Part shown: positions 51,169 to 62,640 of the stretch, in pieces
Numbering within the stretch: position 1 is the stretch's first letter
Layout of the letters: each line of letters begins with the position of its first letter
Assembly (NCBI GenBank): GCA_019022495.1
Contig: JAFEKR010000008.1
Location: 2,232,001-2,296,000 of the forward strand
Length of the DNA: 64,000 nt
Origin: Epichloe hybrida
Lineage: Eukaryota > Ascomycota > Sordariomycetes > Hypocreales > Clavicipitaceae
Direction: 5' to 3'
Translations under genes and position numbers: made by a program
The notes under the pieces: generated by a model
The model's database searches: none
Seen by the model: the letters and a program-made list of their open reading frames with translations, nothing else
What the model was told of the DNA's origin: nothing

Positions 51169-53452
51169 TATAAATCTTGTGCCTCTTCTATAATTAATAA
51201 AGAGCTATAATATTAATTATTAGTCTCTTCTCCTTTGTGGTTCCTAGCTTTATAAGATATTTATATAATAAAAAGGAAATAGTATAGAGAATTATAGGAA
51301 TTTAAGGTATCTTTAATTAATCTATAATCTAATGTAGAGTTATGGAAATCGCGTAGGCAATATCTGCGCCTTAAACTATACTATATAACTTAGAGGCAAG
51401 CGCGCTATAAGTAACTCTCTTACTCTTTATTAAGCTATATGTAATAATATTGCCTTTTATAATAAAGGTATTATTATCTTGTATTATCTCATTGCTAATT
51501 ATAATTATATATCCGATCTATAAGCTTAAATCCTTGTTATTAGTAAGCAATCTATTTACAAACACGAAAAGCTTTGCCTCCTTAAGAACTAAAGGAATGT
51601 ATTATAGTCTATATTATTAATTCTTAATCTACTACTTAAGGTATTTATTAAGGTATATAATATCTTCCTTAGAGAGTTCTTAGTGTTAAGCTATAATTAA
51701 TAGGTTATAGGAAGCCTTTAGTTAACATATAGTTATAATATAGCTTCCTTAGGCTTATTATTCTATGTAGTCTTGCTTTACTATTAGGAATTAAGGATTA
51801 ACTTCCTTAATCTTCTAACTCTAGCCTTTCTAGGTTAATATTAGCGAGTTATTAGTATTCTAGGTTAAGATATAACTATTAAAGATAAGGGGATTCTTAG
51901 CGGTTAATTATTACTTTTCTTTAGCTATAAAATTAGCCTTCTAGGGCTCTTTCTCTTCTTTTTAGAAGAAGTTATTATTACTTAGGCCTAATATATTATT
52001 AGTTTATATTCTAATAATATTAAAGAGATTCTTATTATTTAGGGCTATAATTAATAAGTAGGGATTGTAGGTTAAGGTTATTATATTAAGGTTATCCCTA
52101 TGGTAATAAAAGTATATTACCTACTAGTAGGTTCTAGCCTCTGTAATCCCGTAAAGAGGTCTAATTAATTTAATTATAGTCCCTTCTAGAAAGAGATATA
52201 TAATTTGCTTTAGTAATCTTATAATGATTAGCCTCGTTAGCACTATATGCGATTAAGTGTAGGCTTATGTAATATTGCGAATCTAAAGGTAAATACCTCT
52301 TTTTCTTAATAATAAAGCAATAGCTATAATAAGTTATTAGCTTACTTATTAAATTATTAGCGATTATATTAGGATAAATTCCTTTCCTTTATTATTATAG
52401 CCTTGTATAATAAGGTGGGATTTCTTGTATAGTAAGTCTATTCCTTTGCCTTTAATCTCCCTAACTATATAAGAATTAAAGATTCTATGACCTCTATGCT
52501 TTGCTAGGTTATAATTAATAAATTTAAATATATTATAAGCTTATAAAGTGTTAATCTTAGCTTAATTAGATTACTTAAAGGGTTTTTCTAGGGTTATAAT
52601 CTTTTCTTCTTAGTAAAGTTTAAGAGTAAGGTTTTAATTAGCCTCTTCCTTTACTATAAGAAATACTATATTTAGTATCCCTTTAGCTATAGCTTCTTAA
52701 ATAAAGGCCTTTTCCTAATCTTTATTTATAAGTATATAAAGCTAAATTAGGCTAATATTCTTCTTAGGGCTATAAGGTTTTCTTTTCCTTACTTTTATTT
52801 CTTTAGGGTAAGGTAGTAAGTCTTTAACTTAATAGCTTCCCTTTAGGGCCTTCTAGGCTTTATAAGCTGCTTTTTAGACTCTTTTACGCTTATAAATTAG
52901 ACTATAAGGGCCTTTCTTAGTCTCCCTTATTTTCTCTTAGCTAGTGCCTATAGCTCTTTACTTTCTTCTATTAGGGAATCTCTTTTAGTAGTAGTAGTTA
53001 GTTATATAGTTACTTCTTTCTTTATATTTTTAGGCTTTATCTCTTACTACTTTAGTCTCTCTATAATATATAGGTTTTTATAGTAAGGCTTTACTACTAT
53101 AAAGTAAAACTTTACTAGGCTATAGGGTATATTAACTATAAAAGTCTCTTTATTAGTAGTAAGTAGCTTATAAGGGCTATACTAGCTACCCTTCTCTCTT
53201 TATATATATATATTAGCTTATAAGGGTAGCTAATATATAGGCACTATATTAGGGCTATTCTAGACTTTAAGGGTATTATAAACCTACTATAAAGCTAGAT
53301 AGTAGTAGACTTTATTAGTAACTTTATGAATTACTTTAGTATATTAAATAATAAAGACGCTTAGTAGTAACTTATCTATTATTTATAGGTAACCTCTAAA
53401 GACTAGTAGGGTTAGGATAATATTATTTAGGCTTATAGAGTTATTAATTGCT

Positions 53453-54283
53453 TTAATAGCTATTTAAAGATATTACCTCGCCGTCATTTCCCACAGGCGA
53501 TTCATCGTGGGCCCCTTGTCCACTTTCAGCACCATTTGCCGTCATGTTAGCTGGGTCATCCTTTTTCATCAATTCGTCACCGTGGGATAAGTTTGCCTGT
53601 AGTGCTGTTAGTCACGGGAGAGATTTGGGGAAAAGATGGAACAAAAGATTTCTGTGCAAGAGTCATACTTCGTCACCAGCTGGCGCGTCTTTCTGTGCCA
53701 ATGTAGCCGATGTTCCTGCTTTCTCGTTGTCTCGAGGCGCTTGGCCCTCGGCGCTCGTTTTTGCTGGTCCATCAGAAGCCGAAGCTATTTCCGCTTCGGC
53801 TGGCCTCGTTTTCGGTTCCACCGCGGGAATCGCAGGAGCTGGTTGCTTTGGCCGACTAGCTTCTTTTTTCTTCTCGGCCGTGCGAAGGAAAACGCGAATA
53901 GTAGTCCTCAATGATTTGTTTGGGTTACAGTCTTCGGCAGATAGGGGCGAATGCTCGCATACTGGGCAAGAGGAGGGAAGAGCGGATCGACCTAGGACAC
54001 CACATGAGCAAATCCTCACGCGATGGCGATCCGTGTTAATGCCCCGAGCACTTACATGATTCGCATATAGCCTGCTCACAACAAGGCAGTCGAAAGGCAT
54101 TGATGGCCAACTTGCTACATATAGCGCAACGCAGCTTGATCGGAATGTCGTCAGGTGACAACGAGCTTTTCATTGAGTTAGTGGCACGCATCTTTTTCTT
54201 CCATTTTTCACGACCCTTGAGGCATCACCATTGAGAACATACCTGATTAGCTCAGCCTGAGCTTCAGAAATGGACAACGCCAT
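53453..54283 (-). pseudogene. RING-type zinc-finger protein gene, 3' part removed by element F
   Basis: Exons on the minus strand: 54283-54243, 54165-54056, 53991-53669 and 53596-53477. Introns are 77, 64 and 72 nt, with GT/AG ends and CTAAC-like branch sites. The spliced frame gives 198 residues: MALSISEAQAE, then a RING-like motif at about residues 28-65 (CAIC, LPCCEQAICESC, CPVC), a conserved-looking PNKSLRTTIRVFLRTAEKKKEA segment, and a Pro/Ala/Glu-rich tail. RING fingers bind E2 ubiquitin-conjugating enzymes; a ubiquitin-ligase role is inferred only. In exon 4 the frame enters transposon DNA at 53476, gains seven codons (VISLNSY) and stops at 53453-53455. The native protein is expected to be longer. 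A shortened product could still be made. The family is not named with certainty; U-box-like proteins are an alternative. Confidence 0.75.
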
Positions 54284-55028
54284 GTCGTCAGCACCCAGGT
54301 GAAGTCACTCTATCGCGACTGCATCGGGGGGAAAAAAATGCGAGATGGAGAATATCGAGCCCGAGGCACAATAAGCTCGGTAAAGTAGAAGCGGAGTGGC
54401 GGTCGCTATTTAACGACGTCACTTGGCGCGGTCGCCGTGCTTCACAGCTTGTTATCGATTCAAATCATAAGATGACTGAAAAGTTGATAAATTGAGCCTG
54501 CTAAGAGAAATTCATGGGATTTGAGGAGGTTCTTTCACAAAAGAAGTGGATCAGACACAGTGTGATGAGTTCTCATCGAGCTCACGTGATCACTTCGAGC
54601 AACCAGCTGGGACTGAACGCAGCTTTGATTGAATGGTTTTCTTTTCACTGTGATTTTCATCTCCGACGTTCCTGTGTATGTGACCTCTCAAAAACTGAAT
54701 GGTCGAGAGCTATGAGGGTTGATCGACGTTTAGACCGGCATGCACCAGTGACAGGACTAGTACCAGAACAATACGCTGCCATCAGATTCATCAGATTATA
54801 CGCCCGACTTGCGTAGGGATTTGGCTACAGTAACTGTCGTTCTTCAGCCGACGCAGACGTCACTATGGAGAAGGATGATGGTGTCGAGCAAACATCTACA
54901 TTAACAAATAAACGATAGGCTGAAATAAGGACAAGAATGAGGACCGCCAGGACTGCCAAAAAAAAAAAAAAAAAAAAAAAGTGAGCAGGAGACTCCAAAT
55001 TGCACTGCAAACATCAGCCTCCTTCTAT
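54284..55028. other. Intergenic region between RING gene (upstream side) and VPS21-like gene (3' side)
   Basis: Normal base composition, no supported gene. It should contain the RING promoter and the VPS21 terminator. A run of about 21 A lies at 54960-54980. A 100-codon open frame on the plus strand (54514-54816) lacks recognisable domains and is probably chance. Confidence 0.6.
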
Positions 55029-55908
55029 TTAGCAAGCGCATCCATCCTTCGTGCCAGCATCCCTTGCACCCAAATTCACGCGCTGCTCTTCCCCTGCTCG
55101 GCTGGCTGCCCCAGTGGCCCCAGGACCTCGAGCTGATTTGAGCGACGTTTCGGGAATGGCATTGGCTATAGCCGTAAAGACCTCTGTGACGTTGTGTCCA
55201 GTCTTCGCGCTGGTTTCGAAGAATAGCAGATTCTCTTCCTCGGCGTAGGCCTTGGCTTCCTCTGTCGATACCTTGCGAGCGTCTCCCGAATCGTCGCCAT
55301 CATCCGCCTCTTCTCGCTCCGCTACCGAGTCACTGGCCAAATCCAGCTTGTTTCCCACCAAAGCAATGACGATTCCGGGGGATGCTTGCCGTTGCAGTTC
55401 GGCAACCCAGTGCTTGGCTTTAACGAGGGATGTCGGCTTGGTCAGGTCGTAGACAACTAGGGCGGCTTGGGCGTTACGGTAATACATGGGGGCAAGAGAA
55501 GCGAAGCGCTCTTGGCCGGCGGTATCCCAAATCTCAAATTTGATTGTCCGGGTTGGCAAGTTGCACTTTTGCGTCAGGAAAGCAGCTGCGGAGTACTGAA
55601 TTAGTTTGCGGCTCGTTATTGGAAGACAAAGACTGGTATGATGGCTGGGGGAGAAGGATTGCGCCGCAGAAGATGGATTTTACGGTACCTCCGATCGTAG
55701 GTTCCTTATTCTCTTGGAAGTCGTTGTTGACGAATCGAAGGACAAGCGACGACTATGGCAGCAGTGTTAGTAGTCCAGTTGAAACACGGCTTGCTTCAAG
55801 CAAGTCAAAGTGCATGAGGAGATACGGGAGTACCTTGCCCACGGCAGCTTCACCAAGCAGAACCAGCTTGACGCTGCTACTCGGCTTGGGAGCATTTGAG
55901 TCGGCCAT
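55029..55908 (-). CDS. vps21: Rab5-family small GTPase, VPS21/Ypt51-like
   Basis: Three exons: 55908-55834, 55752-55689 and 55585-55029 (introns 81 and 103 nt, GT/AG, branch TACTAACAC in the first). They give 231 residues. GTP-binding motifs are complete: P-loop GEAAVGKS at 19-26, switch I Thr44 in EPTIGAAF, switch II WDTAGQE 66-72, NKLD 125-128, ETSAK 169-173. The C-terminus ends in CAC, a CXC motif for double geranylgeranylation. Rab5 proteins direct homotypic fusion of early endosomes and traffic to the vacuole. The first exon break after the P-loop Lys and the LTQKC segment match the Rab5 group. A Ser/Asp/Glu-rich insertion at about 130-149 separates NKLD from the next helix; similar acidic inserts are known in fungal Rab5 proteins. 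Start chosen at [12 protein letters not shown], directly after an A-rich leader. The other fungal Rab5 paralogue (Ypt5/RabB-like) is the alternative name. Confidence 0.93.
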
Positions 55909-56516
55909 TAGGTTTTTTTTTTTTTGGGTGGGGAGGGGGATCGTTGCTGAGCTTTCAGCGTAGAAATGCGATATCAAGTCAAAGAAAGATACGCTAGGCG
56001 CGGGCAGGGTGTGAGAGTGCAGGGTTCGATGTCGATGAGGTGGACAGAGTACGGAAGGGTCGTGAGCGGAATTCGGCTGCGTAGGGAAGACGAAGTGGTG
56101 GTTGATGAGATGGAATGGTCCAAGATGGCGTCGATGCGAACTCGTAGTGGCGGTAACGGGGACTAACGCGGACACCAGCTGGAAAAGAGGCGCGCAGGCA
56201 GGTCAAGCTGCAACCAGACCGACCTTGTTGTTACTGGACAGACAGCGGAGCGATGACGAGTGACGAGGTCCTGCAGACCAGGTCTCTCGCGGCACAAAGT
56301 TCTGCCTTCTCCGAAAGCCATTTGATGCCATGCCCCACCAAAGCCACCACCAGGTTGGATACGGCAGAACAAGGTTCACCGCCAAAAATTCTGGATATTC
56401 TCGACCCAGGCTGCCACTGTATCGCATTCGCAGCAGATCCGACTAGATCAGAACTTTCTATTTACAAGTCGTACCTACCTGACTTGAGAGACAGGCCAAC
56501 TAAAATCCTTCCAGCC
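55909..56516. promoter_or_regulatory. Divergent promoter region of VPS21-like and KRI1-like genes
   Basis: 608 bp between two start codons on opposite strands. A T13 run at 55913-55925 puts an A-tract in the VPS21 leader just before its ATG. No TATA box is obvious. The KRI1 frame is open upstream to 56253, but the first well-placed ATG is at 56517. No operator sites were identified. Confidence 0.6.
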
Positions 56517-58634
56517 ATGGCGCCTAGCCAGCCGGGCTCTACGAAAGCAATGGCCAACGATGTTAAGAAATCCAAGCGCAACCTGTTGGACGAGAGCGGC
56601 TCTGACTCGGATTCAGACGATGGTGGTGCCCAATTAGACAACAGCGGCTTCAAGGTGAACGAGGAGTACGCTCGCCGTTTCGAGCACAACAAAAAGCGTG
56701 AAGAGCGACAAAAATGTAAATAAATTGAGTTGGAACACCTTTGCGCTTGATCTGTTGGGATGTTAGACTGACACGGCGTAGTAGAGGAGAAGTACAACAA
56801 GGTCGATGGCAAAGGCCGGAACGGAAGAGGTAACAACGATGACGACGACGAAGACTCATCATCATCATCATCAAACGAGACAGAAGATGAAGATGGGTTC
56901 CTTGCAACGGAAGACCTGGATGCTCAAATATCGGCGACTCTGCAGGCAATACGCAACAAGGACCCTCGCCTGTACGACAAAGACTACAAATTCATCGAAC
57001 TCCCGGACGAGGAAGAGGCAGGCAAAGAGAAGAATGAAAAGCCCGTATTCCTCCGGGATTACCAGAGAGAAAAATTATTGCGAGGGGACATCGGTGGCCC
57101 CGACGCCGAGGATGAGGCCGCACCTCAGACCTACACCACCTACAGCCAGGAACAAGATGATTTGAAAAAGTCCATCGTTTCAGAGATCAAGGCTGCCAAA
57201 GGAGAAGAGGATTCTGACGACTCGGACGACGAAGGGTTCATGAAGAAGAAGAGCAACAATGCCGAGTCTGCAAAGGCAGTCAAGGCCGAAAACGGAGTTC
57301 ATCCCTCGAGAGCTGCGACTATTAAGGTGTCGGAGCTGGATGTTGAAAATGCCGACAAGGACCCTGAAACGTACCTATCCAATTTCCTGGCTGCCAGAGC
57401 ATGGATACCCGAGGAAGGTGGACGATGGAAGGCGTTTGAGTCGGATGACGGCGAGGATAACAACGACGCTGATGAATTCGAACAGGCCTACAATTTGCGA
57501 TTCGAGGATCCCGAGAAGAGCAACGAGGTGCTCAAATCATATGCTCGTGACTTTGCTGCTGCCCGATCTGTCCGACGAGAGGAAAAGAGTGGTCGACAAC
57601 GCCAACGAGACCTGGAGCGTGAGCGGAAAGAAGAAGAAAAGCAGCAGAGGCGGGATGAAAAAGCCCGATTACGCAAACTCAAGCTTGAAGAGACAGAAGA
57701 GAAGCTTCGCAAGGTCAAAGAGGCCGCCGGAGCAGTTGGCAAGGAGCTTACTGAAGCAGAGTGGATGACCTTCTTGGACGAAGCTTGGGAGAACGACAAA
57801 TGGGAAGAAGAAATGAAGAAGCGTTTCGGCGACGAATACTACGCCGTAGAGGATGACGGCGCAGCTGGCGCCGAGTCGGACGACCAGGACGGTGATGAAG
57901 ACAGCAACAAGAAGAAGAAGAAGAAGAAGAAGCAGCATCCCAAGAAACCGAAATGGGACGAAGACATCGACATTAAGGATCTTGTTCCTGACTTTGAAGA
58001 GGATGAACTCGCCGCCCCGGGCGTCTCGTTAACAGATGACGACGACGACGACGACGACGGCAACGACAACAACAACCAAGAAGAAGAAAACGAAGACCGA
58101 CCTTCCAAAAAGCGCAAAACAGCCGACCACAAGCGCGAACGGCTGGAATCCCAAAAGAAGGCCCGTCAAGAACGGTCCAAGCTAGAAGCCCTCGTCGACT
58201 CCAAACTCGAACTCACCAACCACGACCTCCTCAACTCGTCCAACTCGGGCGTGGCCTTCCGCTACCGCGAAACCTCGCCCCAGTCCTTCGGCATGACGGC
58301 CCGTGACATCCTTCTCGCCCCGTCAGATAAGCATCTCAACGAATTCTTCGGCCTCAAGAAGCTAGCCTCGTTTAGAGATGCCGAGAAGAAGCGCCGTGAC
58401 AAGAAGCGTCTTGGGAAGAAGGCCCGGCTCAGGGAGTGGCGAAGAGGTACCTTTGGCAGGGACTATGAGAAGGACGGTCCCACGTATGGATTTGAGAAAC
58501 TCATGGAAGGCGGGGAAGATGCTCTGATGAAGGATGCGCCAGAGGTGAACAAGGATGATGGCAACGTGGGTGGGAGGAAGAAGAGAAAGAGGTCCAAGGG
58601 CAAGAAGAGTAGTGGTGAGGTGGACGCTGAGTGA
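56517..58634 (+). CDS. KRI1: KRI1-like ribosome-biogenesis protein
   Basis: Exons 56517-56715 and 56782-58634 with a 66-nt intron (GTAAAT...GTAG, branch ACTGAC) give 683 residues. The first exon ends in FEHNKKREERQK and the second begins with EEKYNK, restoring a typical Kri1 junction. The N-terminal third is acidic with Ser-Asp runs. Around 270 lies the ARAWIPEEGGRWKAF segment, then a long charged helix (about 320-400), a Lys run near 443 and an Asp run near 485. The conserved C-terminal Kri1 domain spans about 545-640 (FRYRETSPQSFGM, DILLA, NEFFGLKKLA, TFGRDY) and the tail is basic (RKKRKRSKGKK). In yeast Kri1 is a nucleolar protein needed for 40S ribosomal-subunit assembly with Krr1. Start at ATG in CCAGCCATGGCG, a good context. 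Essential housekeeping gene by family; no sign of decay although it lies 3 kb from RIP-altered DNA. Confidence 0.94.
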
Positions 58635-59037
58635 TGGATCGCTCTCCGGTCGGTGCAGACGGTGGATGATGACAGAATGTTTACTTGGGAATGATTATAG
58701 TCTCAATAGATCTTGGGGGTTTATGAAAGTATTATTCAAGCCAGCCCAGTTGCTCTCAGACGCTGTGCGATAAAATGGCCGCCGCATTGACGCTACACTT
58801 CCCCTAACGGTCATATCGTATGCATGGCCCAACTGGTGGAATCATTTTAGTCTGGGTGAAGTTGTGAAAGTGGTTCGTTCGCCTTACATGGGCCGAATAT
58901 TTCAAAAAAGTCTTAGTTATATCTCCAGGCCCTTTAGAGTATTCAAACAATCAAACTATCCTTTTTCAACTCCTCTCCTGGAAGAAGTCTAGGGTTCTTT
59001 TCTCTACTCGTACATATATGCCCTCTCCCCCCCCCTT
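58635..59037. terminator. Convergent 3' region of KRI1-like and transcription-factor genes
   Basis: About 400 bp between two stop codons facing each other; it must carry both polyadenylation regions. Simple features: aataga near 58707, a C-rich run at 59027-59046. No gene seen. Confidence 0.55.
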
Positions 59038-62000
59038 TCACCCCCCGTGAGCGTGAAGAGAAGCCATGCTCTGATGTATCCCCACGCCGGTCGAGCCGAA
59101 TATGGAGTTGAAGGCATCAGCGGCACCATGACTTGCTTCGCCTTCTCGGGGGATACTCATGTCCTGCAGATCAGCTCGTGGGTCGATGCTGAAAGGCATG
59201 ACCCATCCTGCTGGGAGATCGCTGCCGTTGAACTCGACGAGGCCATCTGCGCCGATTTGACCCTGATTGTGGAGATGGCGAGTAGGCGCGTGTCCGCCGT
59301 TGACTTTGACTGCTTGTTGGTTGTGATGCAGCATCTTGTTGGTGTCACTTGCGTTCTTGGCCTGCTGCCAGGTCGCTGCGCTCGAATCCATCATGTTTTG
59401 TCCTCCAGAGGACAGACCGTAGCCAAAGGATACATGTGGCGAGTCCAGGTTCGGCGATAGGTCCGCGCTTCCCCGATGGCCCATGCCGTTCATCTGCAGC
59501 ATGTCGGGAGCGAAGAACGGAGACTGTCCCGGTCCTGGCGGAGGAAAAGGCGAGGTCTGGACAGGGCTCATGGGGGACATTGCCGTGTTGTAGGGCTGCT
59601 GGTGGGTGTGGACGTGCGACAAGGGCCCGGGCCCGGGCCGCCCCCCCACCGGGTGGTGGTGGTTGTATCCGGCGGACGCTGGTCCATTTGCCTGGCCACT
59701 GCCGCCGCCGCCGCCGCCCGACACGGACAGCTGTCGCGATGCTGCTGCTCGCGGACCGGCGGTTGACTGGCCTGCGCCATCGATTGCCTTGCCATTGTTC
59801 AGGTGGTTGTTGTTGCTGTTGTTGTTGCTGTTGCTGTTGCTGTTGCCAGCCGACTCGCTCGACTTCTTCGTCATCTGCTTTCGTTTGCTTGCGGGAGGAG
59901 GAGGAGGACCGCCGCCTTCTGTGCTCGATGGTGACGCCAGACTGGTAAAATAATCCTCCACTGACTGCAACTCGGGCTTCTGTTCCAAAACGGCATCTTC
60001 TCCTCTCTCCCTCCGCCGCTGCACCGTTGGCTCTACTACGTCAAAGTCTGAGACACCATGCGGATACCTGTTGAACCAATCCGCAAACTGCAGGACTGGC
60101 CATGCTCCCAACCCTTGGGTGCCGAGTTTGCCTGATCTGGACGCTTCCAGCGCATTTCGATACTGGGTGCGAATGTTTTCAACCATCCAGTGAAACATGC
60201 CCCAGTACCGCATCGTCTTTCGCAAAAACTTGATGTTGATCCCCGCATTCACTTCTGCAGTCGCCTTGACAGCGGCGTTGCTGGAGAAGATGCCGAACAT
60301 GTGCATGTTTGTCGCGGAAAAGGCACAGTAGCCTGCAAAAGGAGCCGTCACGTTACACTTGGCCTGCTCGGCATCTCTCAACATCTCGGAGATTCTGTTC
60401 GCTGCAGCGACGGTCTGCGCGCTGGCTCGTGGAAGAAATTCCGAAGGCACGTCCTTGCCGCCATCGTCGGCGGTGGTGGTGGTGGTGGCGGCCCGCGCAG
60501 CTGCCGCCTTGTGCAAGAAGAGGGCGTTTTGCTGAATCGACAAGTGCATCAGCAGAAACTGGCTGCCGGTCTTTTCAGTCGCGTGCAGGTTGAGATTGTC
60601 AACCGAGTATTTCAGAGATTCCGGAAGAGTGCGCTGTAAATCCTCGACTTGCTCAACAAGTTGTGCGTAGATGGATCGTTCATTGCAAAGGGCAAAGTCT
60701 TCCATGTTCTCCCTGCCTTGGTGCAGATATGCAACGATCCTGCCCCATATTGCCACGGCCCGTATGGTATAGGCGGCGACGCCCATGTTCTCTTCACGTG
60801 GTGTGTCCTGTCCGTCGCTCGGAGATTCCGATTGTCCCGCGGAACCGTCGAGTGATTCCGTCTGTGCAGGTATACCAAGCTGAAAGTACGATTCCTTGAC
60901 GGGCAGTTGGATCTGAATCAATTCCTCCTTGATGAACATTGGCCGATCGGAACCGGACGAGTTGAAGCGATCCATGAGAAAGCAAGCCCACATTATACGC
61001 CGTCGAATCTCCCGATCAACGAAGCTCAGTGGGGCTTTGCTTCCGCATCCAGACGACGGATCGTTCTCCAGATCCTTGTGAAGTTGGAGGGCAAACGCCA
61101 TGCGAATGGCTTGGCCACCCAAAGCCCAGCTGCGTCCGCCATGGCAGGTTCCGAACTCGTGTAGTCCTAGAATCAGGAGACAGGTCAACACGGTCATGTT
61201 CGGCCACTCGTATCGCCTCGTGCATATGTCCCGCGCATGTGATGCCCACTCTTCCCCACGTAAGAACGGCCTCGCTGTCCCGGCAATATTTGACTGCGTT
61301 GCAAACCGTGCTGCCACGGCACAGACAGATAGGACAAGGACCGGAGGCAATGTATTGTTTCTGAGGCAGGCAAGTCATGTTAGCTTAAACCCAAGTCTCA
61401 CCAGGATGAGCGTCCAAGGTCTCGGGCGTCAAGGCAGAAAATGAGCAAGGGTATTGGTTGGCCCGACTTACTTCAACTTGCGCATGTAGCTAGGCTTGTG
61501 TAGAAGATGGTATGCTTGCCCGTAAACGTTGTCAAAAAAGACTTCTGCGAGGTGTTCTTGAATCTCCTTTGGAGGCAGAGCATCGATGCCTTCTTGAAAT
61601 AACACCTGGTCTGCAGAGAAGCTGCCTTCTTTCGCAGCCGAGTCCTCGTCCGCGTCCGCACTCTCGGCACCTTTGACCCTGACGGATGATGGTGCCTTGG
61701 CCCAGGATTCCAGATCTGAGCCGAAAGCTTCCTCGGCACCTCTTTTCTTGGATGCCGACTTGTTCCCCGCGTTGGCCCCAAGGACGGCAGGTCTGACTAT
61801 TGCTCTGGTGATGAATGATGTCGCGTCTTGATCTGGCTTGGGGATGATTTTGATGATTCGATCCTCCATCCGCTTCAACCGCTTGTCAAGCATGGCCATG
61901 TAGTCAGTGCGGGGGGCTGCTTTTCGAGTCGTGACCTTGTACACGCAAGGGATGCGTGATCTCAGGCAGTGCTTGCAAGCAGGCTTTTCCCCGGAACAGC

Positions 62001-62640
62001 GGATCTTTTTGCGACGACAGGCAATGCATGCAAGAGGCAAGCGCTTACGGTCCTTGCCGGCCTTTGTCTTGAGTTCGCTCCAGGCTGGAGGCGCGCGGGA
62101 CTTGTCATCTCCATTCCTGCCACCAAGATCGGTACCGTCCGCCCTGTTATTTCCTGGTAAGCCAAATTCATCGGTGCCGGCATCTTCGAACGAATGCTCT
62201 GCGGGAGAGTCTCTTCCACCACTACCACCACCACTACCATCACCACCGCCGCCGCCGCCGCCGCCATCCTCGACGAGTTCCAGGCTTGTTCCACGATGGC
62301 CTTGGTCAGAGCTGAAGGCTGGGCCGGGAGTACCGGACATGGAAGAAATATGATGGGTCATTGGTGGTCCGTTGCTGCTCAGCCCATGATGTTGTGTGAA
62401 GGCTGCGCCAATGTGGTTGCCGTAGGACACGTCGGGAATGTTCATCATGTGGCTTTGGTCTATGCCACCAAATGGGTAGGTGAAGTCGTGGAATGCATTG
62501 CCCTCCATGACGGCTGGAGAGCTCTCGTTCATGGATCCAGAACCTTGTTGCTCGTGGTACATGCGATGGGAGGCGATGGGGTTGAGGAGTGGTTGAGGTT
62601 GAGCATGTTGAATCTTGTTGGTGCGATGGTCGCCCGTCAT
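59038..62640 (-). CDS. Zn(II)2Cys6 transcription factor with fungal-specific regulatory domain
   Basis: Exon 1 62640-61472 and exon 2 61360-59038, with a 111-nt intron (GTAAGT...CTCAG, branch GCTAAC), give 1163 residues. A zinc cluster with exact C-x2-C-x6-C-x6-C-x2-C-x6-C spacing lies at Cys205, 208, 215, 222, 225 and 232, followed by a basic linker and a short heptad-like segment (DYMAMLDKRLKRMEDR), probably for dimerisation. From about 350 the middle homology (fungal_trans) region runs through the splice junction (YHLLHKPSYMRKL | NNTLPPVLVLSVCAVAARF) to about 700. The N-terminus has a Gly run (126-140). The C-terminal third is low-complexity: Ser/Asn repeats, Gly runs and Pro-rich stretches, as in activation domains. 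The protein binds DNA in the nucleus; target genes cannot be told. ATG chosen at MTGDHRTNK; the frame opens seven codons earlier without ATG. No close named regulator is recognised. Confidence 0.9.

Larger units (their letters stand above)
50530..53476 (-). mobile_element. 5'-truncated family-A Copia element (F) on the minus strand, ending inside a host gene
   Basis: A family-A LTR in reverse orientation lies at 50530-50795. Reading the minus strand from the gene side there follow: integrase remnant (about 53476-53050), reverse transcriptase (about 52700-52150), RNase H (about 51650-51100) and LTR. The sequence is colinear with A-1 from about 15885 and A-2 from about 9695 onward. There is no gag, protease or 5' LTR: at 53476 the match stops inside the integrase region and normal-composition gene sequence begins. 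Candidate TSD half is ataga (50525-50529); the partner is absent. Confidence 0.87.

Noticed and set aside
1..53476. tRNA or rRNA genes in the AT-rich block
   Set aside because: No cloverleaf-like or B-box sequence was convincing by eye; a covariance-model scan would decide.
54514..54816. 100-codon plus-strand frame between RING and VPS21-like genes
   Set aside because: No domain and no intron or codon evidence; the region is the expected promoter/terminator space.
54960..54980. Poly-A run as the tail of a retrotransposed copy
   Set aside because: No flanking direct repeats or gene-like sequence beside it; a simple homopolymer is enough.
59349..59948. Plus-strand 199-codon frame with a poly-Cys run
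   Set aside because: Antisense to the Asn/Ser repeat region of the transcription factor; the Cys run mirrors the Gln/Asn-type codon repeat.
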